This document shows, piece after piece, positions 48,496 to 61,512 of a stretch of DNA of 64,000 nucleotides. Both the position numbers and the translations under genes were made by a program. The notes beneath the pieces were generated by a model. It saw nothing but the letters and a program-made list of their open reading frames with translations, had not been told where the DNA came from and made no database searches. The DNA lies in NCBI RefSeq assembly GCF_026210795.1, contig NC_089442.1, forward strand, positions 4,306,501 through 4,370,500. Reading direction: 5' to 3'. The first letter of the stretch is position 1; the number at the start of each line of letters is the position of its first letter. Source of the stretch: Rhizophagus irregularis (Eukaryota > Glomeromycota > Glomeromycetes > Glomerales > Glomeraceae).

Positions 48496-51400
48496 AACGA
48501 TTCATATACATAATGTGATGTAGGTTAAGTCATGAAAGCGCAGTTGTAACACAAGCTATAAATAAATATAATATTTAATTGGCTAGTCTTTTCCAATTTA
48601 TTTAGCCAATTTACGACATTTTCACATGTATCACAATTAAAAGTTACACGATATTGTACATTGTAAAAATTAGGTTTGGGACTGGGTAAACTGAACCTAA
48701 ATTTTGGTTATACCTAGTCCAATTTTGCGGATGAATATTGAGCGCCCACAAAATGAAAAACAAATCAAAAGAAGTAATTAGCGAGGCGTATAAAAATCTG
48801 TACAATGATATAAAATATGTGAAATGTTCTGTAAATCGATTTTACGTATTATAATAATAATGTACGCGAAATGTAGTAAATTCGTTAAATGTTATAGAAA
48901 AAATATTGACAAAGAAATCTGTTATTCTATTTCGGTCCAGTCATTCTAAATGAAAGACAATACATAAATGCGATGTAGCATCTTGACATGCGGTGGCGTA
49001 AAAAATATAGGAGCGAGTACTTTTCTGCGCATAATCTGAAACAAATCTGTTTTAAAAAATTTTTTGATTAAAATATTTTTAGAATTAATTTATACTAGGC
49101 TTAATGTTAAGCCATGTAAAAAAAAAAAAGGATTTAATTATACCTAAAAATAATATTTGATATTGTTTCTCCCCGCATGAAACTTTATACAATTGATTTT
49201 ACTTCGCTGAACTATCTTTGACACGGAGATTTTATAATATGTTATTTTATTTGTGATAAAATTTCATCTGAAACAATTTTTTTTTTTTTGGTTATGTAAT
49301 TGATTGAATGAATGTAATGGAATGTAATGGATGTAATGGATGTTAATAAAAAAAAATTTTCACACACATAACAGATAATGAATGTATTCCATTATAAAAC
49401 ATCAAAAAATTAATTTATCTCCCCTCCCCCACCTTCAAAATTTTGACAGGTGCTACTGCTTGCACGACACAATTATTATAAATTTAATGGTTTCTCTGTG
49501 CCCGCGATTTCTTTGTCCTTTAAAATCACGTGATATTTATATTTATTTTTTTTATTTGAAATTGAATAAGTGGAATAGTTTCTTTCGCTTTAAATGGTTA
49601 AAATACTGCAACTATCAGTCTTTCAGCATTGGCCGTTAAATAGCCAGATACGACATGTACGTGCGCATTATTTATTCTAGTTACACATTATTATTCCTAC
49701 TTTAAAAAAAAAAAATATCCACAATTTCATTGTCTATAACAAAAACTTAATCGTGGGGTCGTGGACTCCACTCAAAAATGATTTGGAGTACAGTCACAAT
49801 GAACGAGGTATTTTCATGTGGGTTTGGGCAACAACAATTAAAATTAATTTAACTTAGCCATAAAAAATTCATCGAATCAAGAATATCAACAAGTAAAAAA
49901 AAAATAAATAAAATAAAATAAAAAAGTGATAATTGATTAAACAAATATATCACTTTAAACTAAAACCCTATATAATTGTTATAATACCTGAATTCTTTCT
50001 CTTCATTCTCATCTGCACATTCTTCATCACGCGCAATTTCCCGTTCTTACAACATCAAGATTTACTGTAATACCATCTTTCATCTACAATAGCGTAATCT
50101 ATCTTCAGCGCATCATTTCATCATCTCATAATATCCCATATGAAATAGTAATCGATTGTAACATACCAACATCAATGATTGATATGTACATTATGTACGG
50201 GGAGGAGGGGAGGAGGAAGAATTTTTTCTAAAGTCATTTTTTCGTTTCAAATATGTGAATATCTTTTTCTTGATCAAGAAGATAAAATATTGCGCTTCTC
50301 TTTGATGTCGTTATGGCTCCTCGGCATAACAGTCGAAGTAACCATTGATGTATGTAATATCATCCGTTGCTGTTGCAAATTTTATGTTTGAAACAGTAAC
50401 TATGGTTTCTACAATAACAGTATCATCAACGCTCTCAATTGATGGAAATTGATGAAGTAGAGATCTTGAATATAAATATTCTAAGGTATTTCTAATTTTT
50501 CTTCTTTACGTTCTCTTTGCCCGAATGAAACTTCCTATTCTTATAGAGAGTAAGATTAGGTTATGGTTTCTAGGACATCATCAAGTGAGGTAAAATTTAT
50601 AATATCATTTAACATAATTATTTAAACACGTAATAGTTAGATTAATCCGTTATTTTCAAATAAGTGAATTCTTAACGTTCCTTTATATTAATGACCTTTA
50701 TTTGCTTCTGTTTCTATGATTATTCTTTTAGATTAAGAAAGTAAGCTTAGCTTACAGTAAAACGAGATGAGCCGAGTCGCGATCACTAAGATATATCATA
50801 TATGATGTTAGCTGGGTATCAGAAGTTTCTTAATTGTGATCCTATATATTGTGTTAATCAAAATATTTTAGATAAGATATACTTAAGAAAAACTTGAAAA
50901 GATCTGATCTTATTCTAGGTATTTCGAGAGGCATAATAAGAATTCACGTTGACCAGTTTTGTGATGCTGAGGTTATCTTACTGTGATCAAACTCGTAAAA
51001 ATTTATTTTTTGAGGTGAAGATCCAATAAGATTATACTGTATGTTTCATATTGGGTTTTAATTAAGATTTTAACTTTAGCTTTTAATTATTCTTTCAAAT
51101 TCCGGGTTTAAAATCATTTATAATTTTGTAATTGTAGTCAATTGTAGACTCATTGCAAATCAATATACGGTAGACACAAATTAATTTTCAAAAAAATAAA
51201 ATAAAAAAAAAAACTTATTAAATCACCTATTTTTAATTTTTTAATTTTTAATTTATATGTTAAAATTTTTGATGTTGATTTTTTATGAATTGCTGTATAT
51301 TTTGATATTTTGTTAAATTTATATTTAATTGTACGTTTCCGGGTTCTAATTGAAGTATTTTATTATTGAGAGGGTATCGGAAGAAAAAGTCTCGAAGATA

Positions 51401-54400
51401 ATATATAATTTATAAATAACATTTGACTATTGGGTTTATTTAGGTTTATTAGGTTTATTAGGTTTAATAAGAAGAACCCCTACTATCGAAAAAAAACATT
51501 AAGCTTAAGCATTCTTTCTTTTTTTATTTTCACAACTTTGGCAAATTTTGCAAATTTCTAAAGAAATGCATCATATAATCAGAAAGATTGAGAAGGTTAT
51601 ATGCCCATTTTTGAGTTACTTTTTATATTTATCCCATCGGTATTATGTATACAGCGATGAATTTTTTTGTAAATTACTCCGCCGGTATAAAAAAATTATA
51701 AAATCCATTGGTGTATACGTCATACACAACCGTTATTCCATGGGTATCTAATAAATACTTATACACCGATGCTCCCTTCCTTCGGGGGCCCCAAGGCTTT
51801 CAGTTATTCATTGATACCCATGGAATAACAAGTATGTATTCAAATGTGTTCAATTTTATGTTTGGTATTTTTTGATCTTCGCGTTATTTTATGTTTAACA
51901 TTTTAAACTGAAATAAATTTAATTTTCAAATTATTTAGTGCCTATTTTCAATACCTCCGTAGTATAAATAAATTATTACCGTCGCAAAAATTTAACTTGC
52001 AATTTTTCTCTTGAAATTTTGGCCGAATATTAATTTGTTAATTCTGGACCAATAATAAAATGTTGTTAAGCTTTTTAATTGCTCCATTATCTGTCTATCC
52101 CAGTCAGTTCATTGCCCAGTTTATAAAATGTATAAAATGTGAACTGCTAATTAATCTATTTTTATTATTTTTGTTTACTCGTCCATCGCGGATAACGGGT
52201 ATAACGGCTTAACACAAATTCTATTTTAATTTTTTCCGGAATTTTTATTTCACCTTTTTATATTTTTGGAATTTTTTTAAAAAAAATGCCTCAAAAGACT
52301 CAAAGGATAAAGAAAATTTAACTTAATTTGTTATATTCTCCCTAATGCTAGCAGATTGGTGCTTGATTCCGGTCAAACTTATGTATACCCCTTGTATAGT
52401 AGTAGTACCTGATATATCTGGTATTTTAAATATAGGGTAATTTTAATGTACTATATATTAATTATATTATACATACAAATATTATAACCGAATCTTAAAA
52501 CAATAAAGGAATATAATATTTATGCAATGCTAGACAATTTGTTTTTTTTAAAAAAATAACTAATATATTACTAACATATAATTAAATCATAGTGTATACT
52601 TAAAAGTAATTGGCCCGTCTTTATTCTCTTTTAACCTAAAGATTAAGGTCACATTCTATATTTAAATAAAAATAACCCACGTTGCGCGTTAAATTACAGT
52701 ATTGTGTAGTGTGTAAAATGGTAGGCAAAATTACGTATAACACATATACATATTTTAATAGTCATCAAATGTATACGGTACAGATGAAACTCTGACGGAG
52801 GTCCGGATTTATTGGTGCTAATAAGTGGAAATTAATATTTAACAAAAATATTAGATGCTTGCAAACTTTATGATTACTTAACGATGAAATAAAAATAGAT
52901 AAGTATTACATTATTGTAAATATGCAATATATAGTAATAATTATTATGCGAATATTTTTTTAAAAATTCTCAAATACATATAAAATCACATGTCATTTGA
53001 AGGTCATGCCAATCAGCTAAAAGACCGTTTATTTTCAACCTTTTGAAAATCACCTGTAAAAACTTGATTTAATATATGATAACCCTGACTGTCTAAAATT
53101 AAATTGTGATATTAATACGATCATCGGAGAGGGTAACGGTCCGCTGACTTGGATCCGGTTCTATTATTTTTTTTTGAATTTATGAATTTATTAAATATTA
53201 ATATTATTATCACCGTTTCAAAATGGTTGAGGCAGTTTATTTGTGATTGTATATTCGAATATCAATATTCGTCCGATTTTCATCCGTTTTTTTATCGTCC
53301 GTTTTTTGTTCGGTTATCGTCGGGTTTTCGGGTTTCTTTTTTTTAACTGCGTCGACCATTTTGAAAACGGCTAAGTTTAATTCAATTCTAGTGAACATTT
53401 TAAACCCGGTTACTTCAAACCAATTTAATAACACCAAATATATAAAAATGAAAAATTTTTATATTTAATGTTTCAAAAGTATTTTTAGAGCGATGTGCAT
53501 GCGCTTGCAAATTGAAACATGCATTATGAATAAAGAGGTCTCTCTCTGTATTTGGTGCAAATTCTGGTCAAATTTAAGTTCCTAGAGTTTCCAAACTCAA
53601 TCAGTTAGGAATTCATTTTTTTAAATATAATATTTCTTAAATGAACTTATATGATTAATGAATTTCTTTCGATAATATTGTAATAACCGAGAGGTTTCTC
53701 CCCATATACCGATCTTCTAATACGGCACGTGCCGAAATAACTGCGGTTTGGTTCTGTTAGTAATTATTTCTTCTATTCGGGCCGAAATTATATCAAATTG
53801 GGACAAATTAAATTATAAAATCACAAGCTAAAAGCGGGAAAGTTCCCGACAGCGATCACGGGTAAAATCATAATTAATAAAAATCACTGACGATCATAGT
53901 AATTACGCGATTAATAATTTTTTCTTTTTCTTTAAAAAAATAAATAAAAAGATTTTCGTCAAATTTCTAATTGTGACTTCATAATGACCTCAGAATTATT
54001 TCATATCCAAAAGAAGTCAAAGTTGTTAATTATTTTAAAGTAACCTTTGAACGAACCGTTCGCATAATTAACCGAATTGGATGACTTAAAAGTTGACTTT
54101 AAAAAAGCCGGTAAAATGGATACTTTCACTTTGTGATATATTGCAAATAGCCTTAATATTCTGTGATAATTATTAATTCAATTATAAGGTTCCTATTATA
54201 GAAATATGACATCTATAGAAAGTACCCAAGATTTTTTTTTTTTTATGTTTCGTCTAAAATAGGGAACAATGTGTGTTATACAAAATTAATAAAAAATGTA
54301 ACATTTTTAAAAATCATATGGAGAATGGAGTCATTATTTATTTCTTTTTTTTTTTCTCCTATATATTCTTGTGGGGTAAATAGTGTACATTTATTTGAAT

Positions 54401-55256
54401 TTTGAATTTTTAAAATAGTCTGCTGCTGTAAATCTTTCCACGTGTGAAATGCACCATGCCACCATCTTATTAATAATCCGAAAAGAAGATTATAGCATTA
54501 AATTTTCTAATATTAGTTAGTGTATCTAAATTATTCCCCACCAAATTTTTCATAAGAAAAATTTTTTGCTTTCGAAATTAGTCTTATTGTAAGAAAATTC
54601 TTCTATATACCTATATACAATGAAAATTATTTATTATGTTTCAGGATAATGATTCTGGGAATTAAAAAGTAAAAGCATACATTTACTTACTTATTATGTA
54701 CTTATAAACAAAGGGTATTTTAAAATAATCGAAGAAAGATTGTTTTTTTTCTTTTATACCTTAACAAATTGGAATCCTTGAACCCATAAAAAGTTAACTT
54801 GAGTAAAACTAAGGTTACTCAGACGTAACAAAACTTTGAAACTATCATTACGATATTTGGGTTACCGAGACTTTTAAGATTTACATTATACTGTATATTT
54901 GTTGTCGCACCCATTTAAATAATCTTTCCGAGTTTGGCTATGAAATAGGAAAAAAAATGGGTTTTAAAAAATTTTTAAAGTAACCACAATTGGAACAAAT
55001 ACTAATTTTTCACCATTTAAAAAAAAAAAATTATATATAAAACTTACTAAACCTCATTTTTCTTTTTCTCTCTTCAAAAAAAATCTCTGCACAAAAGCGC
55101 ATAAATACGTCATAAATTTTGCGCAGTTGCAAATAAAATTTTTTTTTCTTAAAAAAAAAACTTTCTACACTCTTTCTTTTCGTATTCTTTCTTTTTTTAT
55201 ATATATATGAATAAATGCAATAATTTATAAATAATTAAGGTTTAAAAAAAAAAAAA
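48496..55256. other. 6.8-kb gene-free spacer
   Basis: No convincing gene. Scattered open frames under 90 codons lack introns that would join them. The stretch contains the hairpin at 51732-51829, a CGGCACGTGCCG palindrome near 53723, and short TTAGGTTTA repeats near 51440. A GC-richer patch at 53120-53370 with repeated CGTCCG/CGTC words has no clear coding. The right end presumably holds the promoter of the Kelch gene. Confidence 0.55.
51732..51829. repeat. Hairpin with perfect 17-bp arms
   Basis: GTTATTCCATGGGTATC (51732-51748) is exactly complementary to GATACCCATGGAATAAC (51813-51829). The 64-bp loop contains the GC-rich CCTTCCTTCGGGGGCCCCAA and ends with CAGTTATTCA. Probably a small foldback element. 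Confidence 0.75.
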
Positions 55257-58200
55257 ATGAGTGTGTTAAGACGGAAACAAACAGGCACATCGTATCCTTG
55301 GTCACAAAAAAAAATATCAATATCTAATCCGTTTCCCCGTTATGGCCATTCTGCTAGTCAGAGTGCTACCGATAATGAATTCTTTTTATTTGGCGGGATT
55401 GTTAGAGGAAAACCTAGAAATGAAGCTTTTGTCGTAGAAGTCAGTAAGTAAAAAAAAAAAAAATTCTCAGTTTTTCGCATAAATTAAATTTATTTGATAA
55501 AGTTTTTAAACTTTTACCTTTAAAACTATTTTATGCTATATTATACTATTTTAAACTATATTAAACTATTCAAAAATATCTTCTTCGAATTCATAATAGA
55601 TACTCTTAATGTTCTTGCTTTTGTTACTTCTGGAGATATACCTTCATCGAGAAGTGGTCATACTCATGTAAATATTGGGAAAAATGTAATTGGTAAGTAA
55701 TACTGCATATATCGGTTTCGGAATATAAAAAATCTTAAAATTTTTTCATTCAAGCAAATTCAAATAAAAAAATAAAAATAAAAAATAAAAAATAAAAAAT
55801 TCGTCAAATAACATAATTTTTATTTTATTTTTTTTTTTTAACCTTTTTGAAAAAAAAACTTTATTAATTAGTTTTTGGAGGATTAATCGATGAATCCACA
55901 AATAACGCCGACGAAAATTTGTATATACTTGATACTGGTAAATCAGAGAAACGTTTCAAATTTGATGACAATATGCATAATATATGCATAAATAATACTT
56001 TGTGATTGAATTTATTTACTATATATAGAAAAATTAAAAATATAAACAAAAAAAAATTTTTCTATTTTTCCTTATTATTAATTACCCGCAGAATCAAAAG
56101 TTTGGAATAAACTTAGTGTTCATGGAACACTTCCGTTAGCACGTCATGGACATTCCGTATCTGTTGTTGGAACAAAAATGTATATTTTTGGTGGTCAACA
56201 TGTAGGACGTTATTTAAACGATTTGGTTGCTTTTGATATAAAAACGCGTAAGTGGAACTTTTTCAATAAGCTTGTGAAATCAAGTAATTATAAATTTTTT
56301 TTTTCACAAAAAAAAAAGGAAAAAAAAAATCAAATAAATTAAGTATTTTTTATCATTCAACCTTTTATATTAATATATATATATATATATATATATTTTT
56401 TAATTAATTTTATAGATGCATCTTGGGATTTTATTGTTCCAAATAATCAATCCCCACCTTGTCGTTCTGGTCATGTTTCTTTTGCACATAAAGAAAAAAT
56501 TTATATGTATGTTTTTTTATTGTTTTATGGTTCGAATTCTTTTAAAGAAAGATTCTGGTTATAATATCTTTTTTTTTTTCAATAGATTTGGTGGTATTGA
56601 TGAGAATAAATGTTATAATGATATATGGTGTTATGATATTCGAGCGAATATATGGACGGAATTGACATGTACAGGATTTATTCCATCTGCGCGTTATAAT
56701 CATGGATCCGCGTTAGTTGATGACGTGATATACGTGTTTGGTGGTAGAACTCACGATGAACAAGAATTGGGCGATTTGACTGGTAGAATTCTATTTTATT
56801 TCAAGAAAAATATTTGTAATTTTTTTTTTATTTGATTTTATATTTACATTTATATATTTCATTGTTTTTTTTTTTTAGCTTTTCGTATAACTAATAAGAG
56901 ATGGTACATGTTTCAAAAAATGGGACCTGCTCCATCTTCAAGATATAGGCATACAATGACTACTGCACAAAATAAAATATATGTATTCGGTGGGGAATCT
57001 GGAAACTCACCTAAACCTGATGAAGAAGCAATAATACATATACTAGATACATGTAACTATCGAAAATTCATTCATTTAATTTTTATATATTTTAACATTT
57101 TACTAATAAAAATATATATACAAATTTAGCAAAAATAAAATATCCATCATTAACATCACTACCTGAAAGTCCACAGCAAGGATTACCGCCAAATCCTAAA
57201 GAATTTCCCAAATCACCAATATCTTCACCAACCCCTCAATCTTCTATTGATAGTGATGGAGGTCCACGATACGTAACTCCAACACCAAGACAAAGTTCAA
57301 TGCCAAAAGATGAACAAATTTCACCTTACGAAATACGTACCATACAATCACAAAATTCAACATCCCCTCGTTCTTTAGTTTCTCTGATAACACCGCCACC
57401 AGAAAATGTGGAAGGAGGAGGAATTTATTCTTCAGCACAACAACAAATTCAGTCTAGGATGAGCCCACAGGGATATTCAAGAAGTCCTAATTATTCACCG
57501 TTTCGTCAAACAACAACAAATGGTAGTATATCATCTCCAAAAGGATATGACATGAATTCGATTATAATGTCAGATTCGAAAGGAAATCCTCCCGAACAAA
57601 TCACTTATATGGAACGTTCCGTTTCACCTCAGCAACGTCCCATCTCACCTCAACAACGTTCCGTCTCACCTCAACAACGTTCTGTATCTCCTCAACAACG
57701 TTCTATACCATACGGTACAAATTCTAGTATTGAGAATATTCGAAAACAAACTCCTTCTCCATTTAGTAATATTAGTGGTATCTTAAGACCATTAATTCCA
57801 TCACAACGTAGTGCCGAGAACTTTCGTGAAAGCAATAATTCTAATTCTCTACAATCAAGAAGTGCTAAGAAACAAAGTATATTTGAAAATCCACGTCAAG
57901 CTCCTCGACCTCCAAATTCTTCTCCGTATGGTACGACTAATGTTAAAGGATTATCACCTACCCTTTCATCACCAACCCTTTCATCACCAATGTCAATAAA
58001 TACTAATAATATAATTCCACCAAGTCCTATGACTTATGATTCCGCTTCAACAATCGTGAATAGTCCTGTTGAATTACGATCCCCAACTTCTGACAAAATG
58101 GAAACTTCTTCTACACGTACAATTAATGTCGAATGTGATGAACGTGATCAAATTATAGCTTCTTACAAGAAACGTGAAATGTGGTTTAGAGCAGAATTGG

Positions 58201-60857
58201 CTTTAGCTAGAAAATCTGGATATACTCTAGATGTTGAATGTGAAGATTCTTTACCTGAAGGTATTGATATTGATAATTTATTGGATATGGGAGGATCAAA
58301 TTCTGAAAAATCTAAGGTTATAGAAACAATTGCAAAACTTAAACAAGAAATAAAGAAAACAAAAGCTTCTGTAGCAAGTCAATCTCAAATTGCTTCACAA
58401 AAGATTACAGATTCTGAAAGAGCTCGTACAGCTGCATTACAAGAAGCGGTATATCTTAAAGCAAAATTGGTAGCTATAACGAATGCATCAGAATCTGAAT
58501 TAGCAAGTCTTGAAGTAGAACGTGCTAACGATCTCGAAAAACGTTTAACACAAGCATTGATTGAAAAAGAAGATATGCAAAATAGGTTTATACAAGCTCA
58601 ACAAAATTTAGATTATGAAAAAACTTCTAGAGAATCGGCTGAAGAACGAGCAAATAGTTCTACAACACGTTCGGAAGAAGCTGAAAATGCTCACGCACGT
58701 GTTTTAGCAGATCTTGCAACTTTACATTCTCGTGCCACTTCAGCTGAATCTTCATTAAGAGAAACAAAAGCTAAATTAACGGAGGCAACAGCTGAATTAG
58801 CACAATATCGTTCTGAAAATGATGGTAGTCATTTACATTTAAGTCAACTTCAACAATCTGTAGAACAACATAAAAGAGCACTTGAAAAAGCAAATTTTGC
58901 ATTAACAGCAGCTAATGAAAGAACAAATGAAATTGAAAGTTTATGGAAACAATCAAAACAAGACATTATTAATTTAGAAAAAGAATCTGCAGGTTTGCGT
59001 GCCGAACTTGACGTTAAAATGAGAGATTTAGAACGTTCAAAATCAAGAACAAATGATATGGAAAGATTATTAGAAAAGGCTCAAAAAGAAAGTGAAGCGA
59101 TGAGAATAATGATGCAAGAAGGAATGACTAAATTATTAAATAATCCTCCAAGTCCAAAATCTCCTAATTCTGATACAAATGATACTTTAGATGCTAATGA
59201 TAAACTTAAACTTAAAGAACAAGAACTTTCTGAACTTAAATTGATTAACGTTGAAGCACAAAAAACCGCAAATGAAGCTACTAATAATTTATCAGGAGCT
59301 ATGGTTAAAATGCTTAAATTAGAATCTTCTATTATGAAAGCTCGTTCTGAATCTTCTTCATTACAACGTAAATTGGCTGAAAGTAATGATGAAATTATAA
59401 GAACAAAAGGACGTTTAAGGGAGAAGGAACGAATCTTGGAAGAAAAATCTCGCTCTCTTGAAGATGCTGAAGTTAAAATTGGAATGATGCGTGATGTTAT
59501 GACTGAGAGGGGAATATTTGAAGAAGGTGGTAACTTTACAGGAGCATCAATGTCTTCACGATTTAAAGAGATGGAATCACGTTGTGAAGAATTAGAAAAC
59601 ATGCATGCTAAAACTCAAGCAGAACTTAAAGCTTCAATTAAAAAATATAAAGACGCATTACGAAAAGCCGATGATGCGGAAAATAAATCAAAGGTCCTTG
59701 AGGAAGAATTAGAACGTGCAAGTAATGGAGGATCATTAAGTTTATCACCAGATATTTCAAGTAATCAAGCATTAGAAGATGAATTAAAAATTTCCGAAAC
59801 AAAATTGAGTGACACTCAACGACGACTTAATGATACCAAACAAGAATTAAGTAAAATGAAAGCGGATTATAAAACCGCTACAACTTATGTTAAAAATACG
59901 GAAAAAATGTTAAGGAGAGTGAAAGATGAATTAACAAAGAGTAATGCAGAAAATGCCAAATATAAACAACAATTATCAACAATTAAAAAACAAAATGAAG
60001 AATTGGAGGATAAAATTTCAGAACTTGAAAATCAAGTTTCATTACAAAAAGGTTTCCGTGCTTCAAGACAAGATTTTGCAAATGTTAAACAAATCATTAC
60101 ACAACGTGAAGAATTTTTAAAGGAAAAGGAAGAGATGGAAAAGAAAATGACAGAATTTATTGAACATGCCCGTGAAGAAAAACTTATGGCTAATCAATCT
60201 TATGAAGCCTTGAGAAGAGAATATGATAATTTACGTAAGGAATATAAAACATTACGTCAAACTACTGATTCTATTCAAGAACAATTTGCCAAAGCAGAAA
60301 AAGAAGTTACAAATTTACAAGGTGAATTAGAAGAAACTCTATCATTAAATGAACTTTTAAATCAACAACTCGATGAAGCATTAAAAAATAATGGTAACTT
60401 GAGAGAATTAAATGAAAGACGAATTTCAAATATAAACCGAGAAAGATGGAAAGAACAAAGAGTATTATTGGAAATACAGAATAAACAACTTAAAGATGAA
60501 AATGAAGAATTAGATAGGAAATTACGCGAATCAGAAAACAAAATAACATTGTTGTTAGATCAGATGGAAACAGCAGTTGATAGTTATCATGGAATTGAAG
60601 ATGAAATAAGAGAAAGAAGCCCAAGAAATTCAAAAATAATAAGTAACTTGACAAATGAATTGGATATTCTTAAATCACAATTTGAAATGCCAAATAGTAT
60701 GACAGATGATACGAACGACAGGTGGAGTAAAGTGACAACGAATGATTTAGCTAGGGCTTCATCAAGGTTAGAAGAATATGATGAAATAATGGCAACTTTG
60801 GATGCAGTACAAAAAGCTTCAGCTGAAAGAAGTAGAATGAATGTAAATGTAGTTTAA
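55257..60857 (+). CDS. Tea1-like Kelch-repeat / coiled-coil polarity protein
   Basis: Eight exons (55257-55443, 55600-55692, 55872-55937, 56092-56247, 56416-56506, 56586-56782, 56879-57052, 57130-60857) join in continuous phase to 1563 aa. Residues 20-325 hold six Kelch blades: FPRYGHSAS..FFLFGGI, SSRSGHTHV..VFGGL, LARHGHSVS..MYIFGGQ, PCRSGHVSF..YIFGGI, SARYNHGSA..IYVFGGR and SSRYRHTMT..IYVFGGE. Residues about 326-650 are Ser/Pro-rich and include four SPQQRS-type heptads (about 484-516). From about 655 to 1555 the protein is a long heptad coiled coil. Kelch propeller plus linker plus C-terminal coiled coil is the layout of fission-yeast Tea1/Tea3 and filamentous TeaA, cell-end markers delivered by microtubules, so a role in hyphal tip polarity is likely. 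The propeller is split by small introns, while linker and coiled coil are one 3.7-kb exon. Confidence 0.88.
57614..57711 (+). repeat. 21-bp coding repeat (SPQQR heptads)
   Basis: Units of TC(A/T)CCTCA(A/G)CAACGTTC(C/T)GT encode SPQQRSV/SPQQRPI in the linker of the Kelch protein. The Ser-Pro sites could be phosphorylated; this is an inference. Confidence 0.8.
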
Positions 60858-61512
60858 TTATCATAATTTCTAATTTTTTTATTTTTTTTTTGGTTGGGTT
60901 GGGTTTAACAAAAAAAAAACAAACTTTTATTATTATTACTATTATGTATTTACTTATTTTATTATTACGTTTATTACGTTCTTTTTAATTTTTTCTTATT
61001 TTAAAAAAAAAATTATTTTAATATTATTTATACTTATTTTATATGATATCTTTTAATAGATGTATTTAAATTTAAAATAATAATTAAAAAAAAAAGTCAT
61101 CAAATGTATCATCATCAAAAAAATAAAAATCATGATTTTAATTAATCATTAATTGTATAAATCAATGTTAAAATTTTATTTTTGTTTAGTCAAAATTTTT
61201 TAAAAAAATTTTAAAGACTAAATAATGATTTAGAGATGGGATTCGATCCATTCCGGTTCCGAACGAACAGATTATTTGAGCCGTTTCGAACGGGTCTCAG
61301 TTTTATAGTTGCAATTTGATCAGTTACCAGAACTGTTCAAATGTCAGAACCGAAATTATTGGATCGAATCGAATGTACCGCCTTACCCCCTTGTAATTAT
61401 AATAATTTAATTTTATATGTACAAAATAATTTATATATACTATACAATCTAAAAAAAAAAAAATTCCCAAAAAATCTCCCACCCATTTTCCCACTTATTT
61501 TCCCACTTATCG
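60858..61512. terminator. Convergent 3' region between Kelch and arrestin genes
   Basis: The two genes end toward each other, 655 bp apart. The spacer holds T- and A-runs and AATAAT-type words that could serve polyadenylation on either strand, and a foldback repeat at 61240-61371. Confidence 0.4.
61240..61371. repeat. Foldback repeat with GATTCGATCCA ends
   Basis: GGATTCGATCCATTCCGGTT at the left pairs with AACCGAAATTATTGGATCGAATC at the right (perfect over GATTCGATCCA, then CGGTTC/GAACCG and GAACAG/CTGTTC). It is richer in GC than its surroundings. No target duplication was found. It is likely a decayed MITE. Confidence 0.6.

Noticed and set aside
53237-53437. Charged frame (VDAVKKKKPENPTITEQ) on the minus strand
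   Set aside because: It rests on CGTC/CGTCCG-type repeats with no recognisable domain; possibly a fragment of a decayed repeat, but not supportable as a gene.
59081-59602. 173-codon frame on the minus strand inside the Kelch gene
   Set aside because: It lies opposite a strongly supported coiled-coil exon and has no family resemblance.
61228-61260. Possible tRNA T-arm (GGATTCGATCC, minus strand)
   Set aside because: No anticodon arm or acceptor stem pairs around it, and the sequence is explained by the foldback repeat.
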